Assembly (NCBI GenBank): GCA_949296775.1
Contig: CASFQA010000006.1
Coordinates: 1 to 64,000 of the forward strand
Direction of reading: 5' to 3'
Source of the DNA: an uncultured bacterium
GTDB lineage: Bacteria; Bacillota_I; Bacilli_A; RFN20; CAG-826
DNA length: 64,000 nucleotides
The position numbers and the translations under genes were made by a program. The number at the start of each line of letters is the position of its first letter. Position 1 is the stretch's first letter. Below, one piece after another: positions 43,719 to 52,018 of the stretch. Under the pieces are notes generated by a model, which searched no databases, was not told where the DNA came from, and saw nothing but the letters and a program-made list of their open reading frames with translations.

Positions 43719-44813
43719 TCAATCGATCGCCGAGGCCGAGGCGATGGCGGAAGCGACGTTGCTCGAGCCCAACGCCGCATCGCCGATATAGGTCAAACCG
43801 TCCTTGTTGGCGGGCTTTTCGCCAAGGCATAGATAAAGTTCGGTGAAGTCGACGCACTCGCCTTCCTCCTCCTTCACCTTAAACGACCGGCGGCCATCCT
43901 CGCCGACCGGGCCCAGTTCGCAAGGCTTCAAAAGCAGCCGCTCGCCCTCGACTTTCTCGATCACCGTCAGGCAGCGGAGTTTCGCCCCTTCCTTTTCCGC
44001 GAGCATCAGCTGTTCCTTATCTCCTGGCATCTCAAGCTCGCTGCGCCGATAAACCAAGGTGACGTCAAGCTCGGCCCGGGCAAGGCTGCGCAGGCAATCC
44101 AAAGCCACGTTGCCCCCACCGTAAACGAAATAACGGCCGTCTTTAGGAAGGGAAAGCGAACCATGCTTAAGCGAATAAAGCAAGTCAAGCCCGAGCCTCG
44201 TCTTTTCATTTATAGCGAAGCCGGCCGTATTGGCTATATAGGCCCCGGTCGCGTAAACGACCTTATCAAAGCCCGCCGGCTCTCTTTCGACTTCATAACC
44301 CAACTTAAAATGGCATCCTAACGAAAGGAGTCTTTGATGAATCCTCTCCAGCGCCCCCATATCGAAACGGAAAGACGGGATATAGGCATAGATGGCCCCG
44401 CCGATGGAGGGAAAGCGATCGAAAAGGGTTACCTCGTCGCCATTAAGCAATCGTTTATAGGCATAAGCAAGGCCAGCGGGCCCCGCCCCGATGACGGCGA
44501 TCCGCTGGAAAGTGCTCTCTTTTTTGATCCGAATATCGGGGTATTGCGACAATTCCAACTCGAAAGGCGAAAAATCTATCGGTTCCCCCAGCCGGTGCTT
44601 AATGCAGTTTTTCGCGCAAAACCGCTCGCAAAGCGACCCAGTCAATTCGGGGAAAGGGTTGAATCGATATAGCAATTCGGCCGCTTGCTCTTTTGCCCCA
44701 CTAGCGTAGAGGCGGAGCATTTCGCTGATGGGGTTACAAAGCGGGCAGTTGGCGGAGCAAAAGGCTTTTGGGCAATGCAGGCAACCCGAAGCGATCTCCT
44801 TAAGGTCGGCCAT
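43719..44813 (-). CDS. GltD-like FAD/NAD(P)-binding oxidoreductase
   Basis: This 364-residue protein has an N-terminal Cys-rich Fe-S region (CLHCPKAFCSANCPLCNPI, then CERFCAKNC) of the type in glutamate synthase small subunits. The FAD motif IGAGPAGLAYAYKRL (about 106-120) follows, then a second dinucleotide motif VYGGGNVALDCLRSLA (about 235-250). The C-terminal GDAALGSSNVASAIASA is typical of FAD closure. It is shorter than GltD (about 460-490 aa), and no glutamate synthase large subunit is nearby. It probably transfers electrons from NAD(P)H to an unknown partner. It starts 2 nt after the preceding stop. Confidence 0.87.
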   Translation of the reverse strand: MADLKEIASGCLHCPKAFCSANCPLCNPISEMLRLYASGAKEQAAELLYRFNPFPELTGSLCERFCAKNCIKHRLGEPIDFSPFELELSQYPDIRIKKESTFQRIAVIGAGPAGLAYAYKRLLNGDEVTLFDRFPSIGGAIYAYIPSFRFDMGALERIHQRLLSLGCHFKLGYEVEREPAGFDKVVYATGAYIANTAGFAINEKTRLGLDLLYSLKHGSLSLPKDGRYFVYGGGNVALDCLRSLARAELDVTLVYRRSELEMPGDKEQLMLAEKEGAKLRCLTVIEKVEGERLLLKPCELGPVGEDGRRSFKVKEEEGECVDFTELYLCLGEKPANKDGLTYIGDAALGSSNVASAIASASAID

Positions 44814-44815
44814 GT

Positions 44816-45643
44816 TTATTCCTTGGGAAAGACCAGATTGGCGGACAAAGGCAAGGTCAATTGAGCGAATTTCTCCTTCAGCTTATGGCCGTCTTTATCG
44901 AATTTCGACTCATGCCCCCTGACTTGGATCAGCAGCCCTAGATCAGCCCGGGCATAAGGGCCTAAGTCAGCTAGCGGATAGGAAAGCTCAAAGGCTTTGC
45001 CAAGCCGCTTGGTCCCGTTCGGGGTCACCACGTAACGGCGGGATTTGGTCAACGATTTGGTGTTCAAGACGACCATCCCGTAAACCGCGGCTTGGTCAGC
45101 GATGTTCTCGATCTCAACCCGGACTTTGATACCCGCCCGCTTCTGCGCCATATCGAGGGTTGCCGACTGCGAGGCGGAGAAAGTGACGTCCGCTTCCAGC
45201 AATTTCCCTTTGGCGATAGCGCATTCAAGCCCGAACGAAGGGGAGGGTGAACGGAGGGCGATGCGGGATAAATAAGGGGCGTCTAAAGCCAAACTAAGAC
45301 GCTTGATCAAGGCGTTATAAATATTGATGCCGGCGTCGTAGCAATAGTAGTTCTCGGCTTTTAGGTAATCAAGCAGCCGCCCGGCCAGCTGAGGATCCTG
45401 CCCAATCGAAAGGCAAAGGTAGGAAATGGGGTCGCTCGGGGAAGGGTAAAGCAATCGGGGGGAGACAATCGAATCGTCGATGAAGCGGGATAGAGCTTGG
45501 ATCAAAGCCAAGAGGTCGCGCTTGAAGGCGACCGGGTATTCCTCGGCTAAGTCGGCCTCCACCCGGGCTAAATGGGCTTGGCACTCATCCCCGTAAAGAT
45601 GGGCTTGCAGCCGATGATCGCTATGTTCGCTTTTCATCACCAT
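44816..45643 (-). CDS. Hypothetical protein (275 aa)
   Basis: This is an unrecognised soluble protein. The N-terminal half is helical. The C-terminal half is beta-rich (about 140-270), with VRVEIENIADQAAVYGMVVL suggesting an immunoglobulin- or C2-like sandwich. GGAGGA lies 8 nt before the first ATG. It sits between the 157-aa gene (4 nt away) and the GltD-like gene (2 nt away), clearly one operon. Confidence 0.7.
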   Translation of the reverse strand: MVMKSEHSDHRLQAHLYGDECQAHLARVEADLAEEYPVAFKRDLLALIQALSRFIDDSIVSPRLLYPSPSDPISYLCLSIGQDPQLAGRLLDYLKAENYYCYDAGINIYNALIKRLSLALDAPYLSRIALRSPSPSFGLECAIAKGKLLEADVTFSASQSATLDMAQKRAGIKVRVEIENIADQAAVYGMVVLNTKSLTKSRRYVVTPNGTKRLGKAFELSYPLADLGPYARADLGLLIQVRGHESKFDKDGHKLKEKFAQLTLPLSANLVFPKE

Positions 45644-45647
45644 ATCG

Positions 45648-46121
45648 CTATCCTCCGACCCGAAGGTCTTTTATCCGTTTCCGCAGCAAGGCTAAGTCCC
45701 CGTCCGGGCAAACGTCTTTGATCAAACTCCGGCACAGATCATCGGTCGAGGGCTGGAAGGTCGAATACCCCTCATCGATTTTCCGCTTCAGTTCATTATA
45801 AAGCTCCTCGTCATAATGGAAGGCGTTTTCCCCTAACATCGCGAGGACGTAGCCGACCGAATGGTACCCATCGTCGGTAGGAAGCATCATCACTTCCCCT
45901 TCAGAGGGGAAAATATTATCGACGAGCAATTGCTTCAATTCACAGATAAAGCCATCGACGTCATCGCCAAGCGATTCGGCAAGCAAAATATAGGCCGCCA
46001 TCAAAGATGCTTCATCTAGCGGCAGCTCCTCCTCCGAATAGGCGTCGACGAGGAAACGGGTCATCGTCCCATAGACCAAGCCGAAGCCCAAAACCCTGTC
46101 TTTTTGCAATTCCATACGCAT
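45648..46121 (-). CDS. Hypothetical protein (157 aa)
   Basis: This is an unrecognised acidic helical protein without a signal peptide. ATG 46121 (MRMELQKD) was chosen because the frame further upstream overlaps the NUDIX gene and is not protein-like. The ribosome binding site is weak. It lies in the helicase-NUDIX operon. Confidence 0.65.
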   Translation of the reverse strand: MRMELQKDRVLGFGLVYGTMTRFLVDAYSEEELPLDEASLMAAYILLAESLGDDVDGFICELKQLLVDNIFPSEGEVMMLPTDDGYHSVGYVLAMLGENAFHYDEELYNELKRKIDEGYSTFQPSTDDLCRSLIKDVCPDGDLALLRKRIKDLRVGG

Positions 46122-46141
46122 AGGGTAAACCAAAAACAGGT

Positions 46142-46555
46142 TTAGGGCAAAGCAAAGCTTCGCGCCTTCAAGGCCTTGACGATCGCTTGGTCGGCCGGGC
46201 AAAAGAGGGTCTCGTCCATCTCGATGAGGTCGAAGAAGCGCTCCTGTAGGTGGATCCCTTCGTGGAGAAGGAGCCGGCCTTGCTTCAAAACGGCGAAAAA
46301 GACATCCATGTCCAAAAGGAAGTCGGGATACTCATAATTGACGGTCAGCAGTTTCTCCCCGACCTCGATCTCGCTGCTTAGTTCCTCCTCTATCTCCCTT
46401 CTAAGCGCTTCCTCGGGGGTTTCGCCTTCTTCGATCTTCCCGCCCGGGAATTCGAAATACCCCTTAAGGAAGCCATAGCCCCTTATGGCCGCGAAGTATT
46501 TCCCGTCTTTGACGATGACGGCCGCCACCGCCCGAACCCGCGGCTTATTCATCAT
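46142..46555 (-). CDS. NUDIX hydrolase (MutT-like)
   Basis: This 137-residue protein has the Nudix box GGKIEEGETPEEALRREIEE followed by EL. It lacks only the late Gly of the canonical motif. The N-terminus RVRAVAAVIVKDGKYFAAIR and the length match MutT/CTP-pyrophosphohydrolase-like enzymes that hydrolyse (deoxy)nucleoside triphosphates, including oxidised ones. ATG 46555 overlaps the end of the helicase gene (ATGATGAATAA) and has GGAG inside that gene, so the two are translationally coupled. MutT enzymes next to DUF3427 helicases are, from memory, a recurring arrangement. Confidence 0.9.
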   Translation of the reverse strand: MMNKPRVRAVAAVIVKDGKYFAAIRGYGFLKGYFEFPGGKIEEGETPEEALRREIEEELSSEIEVGEKLLTVNYEYPDFLLDMDVFFAVLKQGRLLLHEGIHLQERFFDLIEMDETLFCPADQAIVKALKARSFALP

Positions 46556-49316
46556 GGATCTCCAACTCCTCGAAATAATAAGACGGGATCGGACGCTCAA
46601 GCAAGATGTCGAAAAGCAATGTCCGGCTTTGATTAGGGGAGACCCGGGGATTGGTAAGCTTCCCTTGGCCGACGTAGAGGAAACTCATATCGACCCCGTT
46701 TTCCTTTTTGATCTTCCGCACGAATAGATGGGCGTGGCCAGCCGCGATCAGCCGCCGCCCCTTTGAGTTGGAAAGGGTCGTCCCGGTCGCTGATTCCCAT
46801 TGCAGGCAGGAGGCGGAGAGGAAACGGTCGCTGTAACGGAGATGTTCTTTTTCCACTTGGTCTTTGTTCAGGTTGATGATGAGGACCAATTCCCCGTTGA
46901 CGTAATTGACCCCGCTCATGAAGAAATGGGTATGGTTGTTGGTCGCCAAAAACACCTGGGATGCCTTATAACGCCCCAGGAAATGCAGACGCGACTCATC
47001 ATAGCCGTAATCCCGTTCATAACGGCGGAGGCCATATTCGAGCTCATCGGCCAAAAATAGGCGGAACGAATCGCTAAGTTCGACCGCTAGGCGGAATCTT
47101 CCGCCCGCTTCCTCGATAAGCCCTTGCCCGATCTCCATTCCCCCGCCTTGCTTAGGCAAAAGAGCCTTCAAGGCGTGATTGAAGCTTTCTTTCTCAAAGC
47201 CCGGGAAGCGGGCGCTCTCTTCTAATCCGGCTAAATCCCTCTCCCCTTCCAAAAGCGCTTGTAGCATCAAGAATTCATAAGGCCGAACCAGGGGGAGGAA
47301 AAAACCGAGCCGTTTGAGGAAATCCCTTTGCGCCGGAGTGAAATAGGGGAGATCGGCTTGCCCGACCGCCGTCAAAAACTCGAAGTAGGAATAATCGTAT
47401 TTGACTATGTAACGGAGCAAATCGGTGCATAGATCGGCGGAAAGGAAATCGCATTGGGACGGATATTCTTTGCTCCCCAGCTTCAAAAAGGCCTTCAAGG
47501 AGGCGAAATCGGCCTTGAGGAAGCGAATATGATAGAAATTCGTCTGCTCAATCGAGGAAAGGATCTCTTCCTTGGCCAATTCGTCGAAATGGATCTCGAC
47601 CGGCAGCTGAAGCGAGGCGAAATCCGTTTGGACCAATTCCTTCAGATACAGCTTGTCGACCGCCCCGCCGGGGGTAAGCTCCCCCAAGGCCATCCCGATG
47701 AAAGCGCTCCGCCGATAGGAGTTGCCGATGAAATCCAAAACCGTGACCGAATCCTTCCCCGGGGCCTTGCGCAAGCCGCGGCCCAATTGCTGAATGAAGA
47801 TGGTCGAGGATTCGGTCGGCCGGAGAAACAAAACCATATTGACCCGCGGCACGTCGATCCCCTCGTTGAGGATGTCGACGCAGAAGACGATCTCCAAAGG
47901 GTCATCGTCTTGCTGCAACCGGGTGAAGAGCTCCATTCGGCGAAGGGTATCGTCTTTCCCGGAGACCGCGGCCGTCCCAAAGCCATAACCGGAGAATCGA
48001 GAAGCCAGTTGTTCGGCTAGGCTGACGTTCGGGCAGAAAGCCAAAGCCATCAGCTTGCCTTTCGGATGGTGCCCTTCGATTTGCTCGACGATGAAGCCGA
48101 GGTTGTCCTCGCTTAGCATCTGAGCCGATAATGCCGGGAGCGAATCGGACCCGTAATCAAGATAAGGGTCGGATATCCCGAAATATCGGAAGCCGACGAT
48201 CAATCCGTTTTCAATCGCTTCCCGCAGGCTTAGATCATAGGGGATATTGTCGTCGAAAAGCGAATAGACGTCTTGCCCATCCATCCGGTCGGGGGTGGCG
48301 GTCAGCCCTAGCAGGAAGGAAGGGCGGAAATAATCGATGATGGAACGGTAAGTGGGCGCGGCGGCGTGATGGACCTCGTCGATGACGATGTAATCGAATC
48401 CATCGGGATCGAATTCATCCAAATGACGGGCGACCATGCTCACCGAAGCGAAAACGAAGTCTTTCTCCTTCTCCTGGATGCCCCCGTTATATAACCCATA
48501 GGTCCGGCTGGGGCCGAAGACGGTCCGGAAGCTGTCTTTGGCCGCGACGATGATCATGTCCTTATGGGCCAAGAAGAGGACGCGCTTAGCCAGGCAATCC
48601 TTGGCGTCGAAGGCCGCCAAATAGGTTTTCCCTGACCCCGTCGCGGCGATGACCAAAGCCCTCTTTTTGCCTAATTGCCGGCTTCTTCTTATTTCCTTTA
48701 ACGCCAATACCTGCATGCCGTTGGGCTTGATTCCCTTCTCAAGCAAGCTGAAATCCATGTCCCAATGGACCAAGGCGTTCTCCAGATGGCGGGAATACTT
48801 CTCAATCAAGGGCTCATCGAGCGGGCTGCTCTTTTCGAATAGGAAGGCGAACTCCCTTTTCGCCTCCTGCAGATACGCCTCGGATGACGTCGAGGTCGCC
48901 GAGAGGTCCCATTCGATGTTTTTCAGCAAAGCGAAGGAAGTCAGGTTGGAGCTCCCGATGAGCAACTCGCATTGACCGTTTTCGTATTCGAAAAGGTAAC
49001 CTTTGCAGTGAAATCCCCCATCTAAAAACGAGTCATAATCCAAATGGGCGTCGAATTGGGAGGGATACCGCCGCTTTAAATCGCAAAAAGTGCGCAAACT
49101 GGGAATATCGGTGAAGTTTTGATAGGTCGAGGTGACGATCTTCCCTTTCGCTCCCCGCCGCAAAGCCGCCTCAATCGAGGGCAAAAGCAAGGTCAATCCG
49201 CTTTGCTTGATGAAGGAGACGGAAAAGGCGAAGGAAACGCATCGGGAAAGATTGTCCTTAATCCGGGAAAGGAAACTGACCGGCGTATGGTTGGAATAAA
49301 ACCCGACTTGCTGCAC
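46545..49316 (-). CDS. PLD-nuclease / DEAD-type helicase / DUF3427 protein
   Basis: This 923-residue protein has an N-terminal phospholipase-D-type nuclease domain with one HxK...GSSN site (His103, Lys105, GSSN 121-124). A superfamily-2 helicase follows, with Walker A AATGSGKT (about 223-230), IDEVHHAA (about 310-317), LGLTATPDR and motif VI QQLGRGLRKAPG (about 507-518). The C-terminal region of about 380 residues is DUF3427-like. Family members are accessory genes suspected in DNA repair or phage defence. The start is GTG 49316, 6 nt after GATAAT, with no Shine-Dalgarno. It overlaps the NUDIX gene. Confidence 0.9.
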   Translation of the reverse strand: MQQVGFYSNHTPVSFLSRIKDNLSRCVSFAFSVSFIKQSGLTLLLPSIEAALRRGAKGKIVTSTYQNFTDIPSLRTFCDLKRRYPSQFDAHLDYDSFLDGGFHCKGYLFEYENGQCELLIGSSNLTSFALLKNIEWDLSATSTSSEAYLQEAKREFAFLFEKSSPLDEPLIEKYSRHLENALVHWDMDFSLLEKGIKPNGMQVLALKEIRRSRQLGKKRALVIAATGSGKTYLAAFDAKDCLAKRVLFLAHKDMIIVAAKDSFRTVFGPSRTYGLYNGGIQEKEKDFVFASVSMVARHLDEFDPDGFDYIVIDEVHHAAAPTYRSIIDYFRPSFLLGLTATPDRMDGQDVYSLFDDNIPYDLSLREAIENGLIVGFRYFGISDPYLDYGSDSLPALSAQMLSEDNLGFIVEQIEGHHPKGKLMALAFCPNVSLAEQLASRFSGYGFGTAAVSGKDDTLRRMELFTRLQQDDDPLEIVFCVDILNEGIDVPRVNMVLFLRPTESSTIFIQQLGRGLRKAPGKDSVTVLDFIGNSYRRSAFIGMALGELTPGGAVDKLYLKELVQTDFASLQLPVEIHFDELAKEEILSSIEQTNFYHIRFLKADFASLKAFLKLGSKEYPSQCDFLSADLCTDLLRYIVKYDYSYFEFLTAVGQADLPYFTPAQRDFLKRLGFFLPLVRPYEFLMLQALLEGERDLAGLEESARFPGFEKESFNHALKALLPKQGGGMEIGQGLIEEAGGRFRLAVELSDSFRLFLADELEYGLRRYERDYGYDESRLHFLGRYKASQVFLATNNHTHFFMSGVNYVNGELVLIINLNKDQVEKEHLRYSDRFLSASCLQWESATGTTLSNSKGRRLIAAGHAHLFVRKIKKENGVDMSFLYVGQGKLTNPRVSPNQSRTLLFDILLERPIPSYYFEELEIHDE

Positions 49317-49322
49317 CCAGAG

Positions 49323-49351
49323 ATTATCGCAGCTTGTCCCCCAGGGGTAAA
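49323..49351 (-). promoter_or_regulatory. Promoter giving a leaderless helicase mRNA
   Basis: On the minus strand TTTACC (49351-49346), a 17-nt spacer and GATAAT (49328-49323). The GTG start follows after 6 nt. It lies in the short gap after phoH. Confidence 0.55.
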
Positions 49352-49355
49352 GATC

Positions 49356-50138
49356 CTACTTAGCCTTTTTGTGGGCCATCTTGTATTCGACGAACCGTAG
49401 GTCGAAATCGGCGACGAAGGAAGAACGCATCGGATTAAGCAATTCGACATACCCGACCAACCCGGTCGGCTCCAGTATCCGATAGGCGGTCAAAAAGGCA
49501 TTGTTCTCCTCGTCCATCCCCGGGATATCGATCTGGTTGGGCGAGCCGATGATGACCATCTTGGTGTATTCGCCGATCCGGGTGACCAAAGTCTGCAGCT
49601 CGTCCAAGGTCAGGTTCTGGGCTTCGTCGACTAAGATGATGCAGTTCTCGAATGAGCGGCCGCGCATGAACTCGGGGGCGAGGGGGACGATGTCGTTGGG
49701 GAGCTTCTGATAAGCCTTCGGCATCATATCCTCGTCCTCGATGATCCCTTTCAGTTTCTTCGGCTGCCGGACTTTGTCGGGGATCACCCCTTCGTTCCGG
49801 GCCTTTTGCATCAGGTGGTTGTAATTATCGAGCAAAGGCCCCAAATAGGGGGCGTATTTATCCTCCTCCGTTCCTTTTAGATATCCAAGCCGGTGGCCGA
49901 TCTCGACCGGCTCCCGAACGTAGAATAAGGTCTTGTATTTCTTTTTGGCCCCTTTGCCCCGGACTAAGGAAAGGGCGCCGGCCAAGGCGGCGAAGGTCTT
50001 TCCCGTCCCAGCCGCCCCGACGCAGAAGACGACCGGCTTGCGGGAGGGATCCTCGTTGATTTGCCGGATCAGTTCCCTTTGCCCGGGGTTAGAGCCGAAA
50101 TCAACGCCGAAAAGATTGTAGGGATTACTCGCGACCAT
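49356..50138 (-). CDS. phoH: PhoH-family ATPase
   Basis: This 260-residue protein has Walker A GAAGTGKTFAAL (about 41-52), Walker B CIILVDEAQNL with TLDELQTLVTRIG, and IIGSPNQID, the standard PhoH pattern. It is a cytoplasmic ATPase linked to RNA metabolism and possibly a helicase. The length fits the short PhoH form without KH domain. ACGGAGG precedes the start. It is divergent from the tandem-HTH regulator, and two palindromes lie between them. Confidence 0.93.
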   Translation of the reverse strand: MVASNPYNLFGVDFGSNPGQRELIRQINEDPSRKPVVFCVGAAGTGKTFAALAGALSLVRGKGAKKKYKTLFYVREPVEIGHRLGYLKGTEEDKYAPYLGPLLDNYNHLMQKARNEGVIPDKVRQPKKLKGIIEDEDMMPKAYQKLPNDIVPLAPEFMRGRSFENCIILVDEAQNLTLDELQTLVTRIGEYTKMVIIGSPNQIDIPGMDEENNAFLTAYRILEPTGLVGYVELLNPMRSSFVADFDLRFVEYKMAHKKAK

Positions 50139-50155
50139 GCCTGCCTCCGTTTAAC

Positions 50156-50169
50156 ATCATTTAAATGAT
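50156..50169. promoter_or_regulatory. Palindrome upstream of phoH
   Basis: ATCATTTAAATGAT is a perfect 14-bp palindrome 17 bp before the phoH start, in the phoH/regulator intergenic region. Confidence 0.5.
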
Positions 50170-50209
50170 AAAGGGCGACTTAACGCTGGTAAATAGCGAA
50201 AAACGGCAA

Positions 50210-50227
50210 AAAAGTTTATAAACTTTT
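50210..50227. promoter_or_regulatory. Palindrome upstream of the tandem-HTH regulator
   Basis: AAAAGTTTATAAACTTTT is a perfect 18-bp palindrome 28 bp before the regulator start, overlapping its promoter region. It is likely an autoregulatory site. Confidence 0.6.
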
Positions 50228-50255
50228 ATTGAACTTGCCCTACAATGCCCCTGCC

Positions 50256-50981
50256 ATGAAAAAGGAACCGATTGGAAAATTCGTCGAACGGAGAAGGAAA
50301 ATGCTCCGTCTCACCCAAACCGAGTTAGCGAGCTACGTCGGCTACTCGCCCCAGGCCTTCTCAAAATTCGAGTCCGGCCGGCTTTCGATTTCCCTTTTGG
50401 TCGCCCCGAGCTTAGCCAACGCCCTGAACTTGACCCTCGATGACCTCTTCGCCCGGCGGGAGAACGATTCCAATCTCGTCAATAAGCCGCTCGATCCCGA
50501 AACCATTTCGGTTCAGCTGCAGTTTTTCCGCAACGCCCGCGGATTGACCCAAAACGAGTTCGCCGCCAAAACCGGGGCCTCGGTCCGCAGCCTCCGTTCC
50601 TATGAGCTTGGCGACGCGGTCCCGACCCTAACCTTCATCGACCGGCTGCTTGAGGAATTCAACATCGAATCCAGCTACATCCTATATAAGAACCCCCTCA
50701 TGATGGACACCAACCTCGCGGCTTCCATCCGCTCGGGCCAAGTCCGGACCAAAAAGAAGAAACAGCTTTACGCCTCTTTGCTTAGCATCTTCTCCTGCTT
50801 CGTCGCCGGGGTCGGGATCGGGGTCGCCCAAATATCCACCGCCGGGGTTTTGCGGCTCGGCCTTAACGAGGACGCCGATGAGGTCAGCGAGCTTTACCAA
50901 GCCCAGTTGCCGCCTCCCGCGACGAGCGAGGACACCACCGAATCCAATAGCTTCTATTTATTGCCTGGCGTCGAAATATAG
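50256..50981 (+). CDS. Membrane-anchored regulator with two XRE HTH domains
   Basis: This 241-residue protein has two Cro/C1-type helix-turn-helix domains in tandem (about 12-65, LTQTELASYVGYSPQAFSKF, and about 95-140, LTQNEFAAKTGASVRSLRSY). One membrane segment follows (about 175-195, SIFSCFVAGVGIGVAQI), then a short external tail. The layout suggests signal sensing across the membrane linked to DNA binding. ATG 50256 follows TACAAT (50241-50246) by 9 nt with no Shine-Dalgarno. It is divergent from phoH. Confidence 0.85.
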   Translation: MKKEPIGKFVERRRKMLRLTQTELASYVGYSPQAFSKFESGRLSISLLVAPSLANALNLTLDDLFARRENDSNLVNKPLDPETISVQLQFFRNARGLTQNEFAAKTGASVRSLRSYELGDAVPTLTFIDRLLEEFNIESSYILYKNPLMMDTNLAASIRSGQVRTKKKKQLYASLLSIFSCFVAGVGIGVAQISTAGVLRLGLNEDADEVSELYQAQLPPPATSEDTTESNSFYLLPGVEI

Positions 50982-51006
50982 CCTTCCTTTAAACGGGCTC
51001 TTAGAA

Positions 51007-51012
51007 GATAAT
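51007..51012 (+). promoter_or_regulatory. -10 box of a leaderless transcript
   Basis: GATAAT is followed by 7 nt and ATG 51020. No Shine-Dalgarno is present. The -35 is poor (TTCCTT at 17 nt). Confidence 0.45.
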
Positions 51013-51019
51013 TAGCCCG

Positions 51020-52018
51020 ATGAGAACCCCGCCTTTCCTTTCCACCGCCTCCACCATCTCGCTCGTCGCCCCCTCCTTTGGGTGCAACATCGAGCCTTAT
51101 TTTTCGCGTTTGGAGGCCGCGATCGATAACTTCCGCCGATGGGGCTACCAAGTCAAAGTCGGCCCGAACGTCTATTTAGCCGACGGGGAAATCGCCTCCG
51201 CTTCCCCAGAGGAAAGAGCCAAGGAATTCACGGAGGCCTATTTGGACGAAGAAACCGATTTGATCCTTTCCGTCGGCGGGGGCGAGCTGATGTGCGAGAT
51301 GCTCCCCTACCTTGATTTCGCCGCCATCAAAGACGCCGCCCCCAAATGGTTCATGGGTTTTTCCGACAACACCAACCTCGCTTTCCTTTTGCCGCTTCTT
51401 TCCGACGTCAAGGCCATCTACGGCCCCAATGCCCCCTCTTTTTACGAGCGAAAGCCCCGGGTCAACCAAGCCGACGCCCTTCGCCTGCTTTCCGGAGCCA
51501 ACCGGGTCAAAGGCTATCCGAAATGGACTTTCGGCAATAAGAAAGAGGATCCCTACCTCAAGCTTTGCTCCTACCGCCGCCCCAATAAGATCGAAGGGGT
51601 CAATTACCTAGGCCCGGTCCACGGCACCTTGCTCGGCGGCTGCCTCGACTGCCTATTGACCCTCTGCGGCACCAAGTTCGATAAAGTCGTCGACTTCACG
51701 AAGGACAAACCGATGATCTTCTTTCTGGAATGCTGCGACCTCAATCCGCTTTCCTTCCGGCGGGGGTTATTCCAACTCAAGGAAGCCGGATGGTTTCAAA
51801 CCGCCAAGCTGTTCATCTTCGGCCGCCCCCTCCATTATGATGAGACGATGTTCGGGATGGGGTTCAAGGAGGCCGCCCTCTCGGTCCTTGGCGAATTGAA
51901 CGTCCCGATGATCTTCAATGCCCCGCTCGGCCACCTCCCGCCTTCCCTTCCTTTCATCGAAGGGGCGGAGGCAAGCGTCGAGCTCACCTTCGACGGGTTG
52001 GAGGTCGTCTATGATTGA
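51020..52018 (+). CDS. LD-carboxypeptidase (S66 family)
   Basis: This 332-residue protein starts with ISLVAPSFG. It has the nucleophile in GFSDNTNL (Ser115), a general-base Glu in MIFFLECCD and the catalytic His in FGRPLHYDE, the S66 Ser-Glu-His triad of LdcA and MccF. Such enzymes cut L,D-bonds in murein tetrapeptides or inactivate microcin C-like peptides. The sequence does not decide between the two. It has no signal peptide. It overlaps the next gene by 8 bp. Confidence 0.9.
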   Translation: MRTPPFLSTASTISLVAPSFGCNIEPYFSRLEAAIDNFRRWGYQVKVGPNVYLADGEIASASPEERAKEFTEAYLDEETDLILSVGGGELMCEMLPYLDFAAIKDAAPKWFMGFSDNTNLAFLLPLLSDVKAIYGPNAPSFYERKPRVNQADALRLLSGANRVKGYPKWTFGNKKEDPYLKLCSYRRPNKIEGVNYLGPVHGTLLGGCLDCLLTLCGTKFDKVVDFTKDKPMIFFLECCDLNPLSFRRGLFQLKEAGWFQTAKLFIFGRPLHYDETMFGMGFKEAALSVLGELNVPMIFNAPLGHLPPSLPFIEGAEASVELTFDGLEVVYD

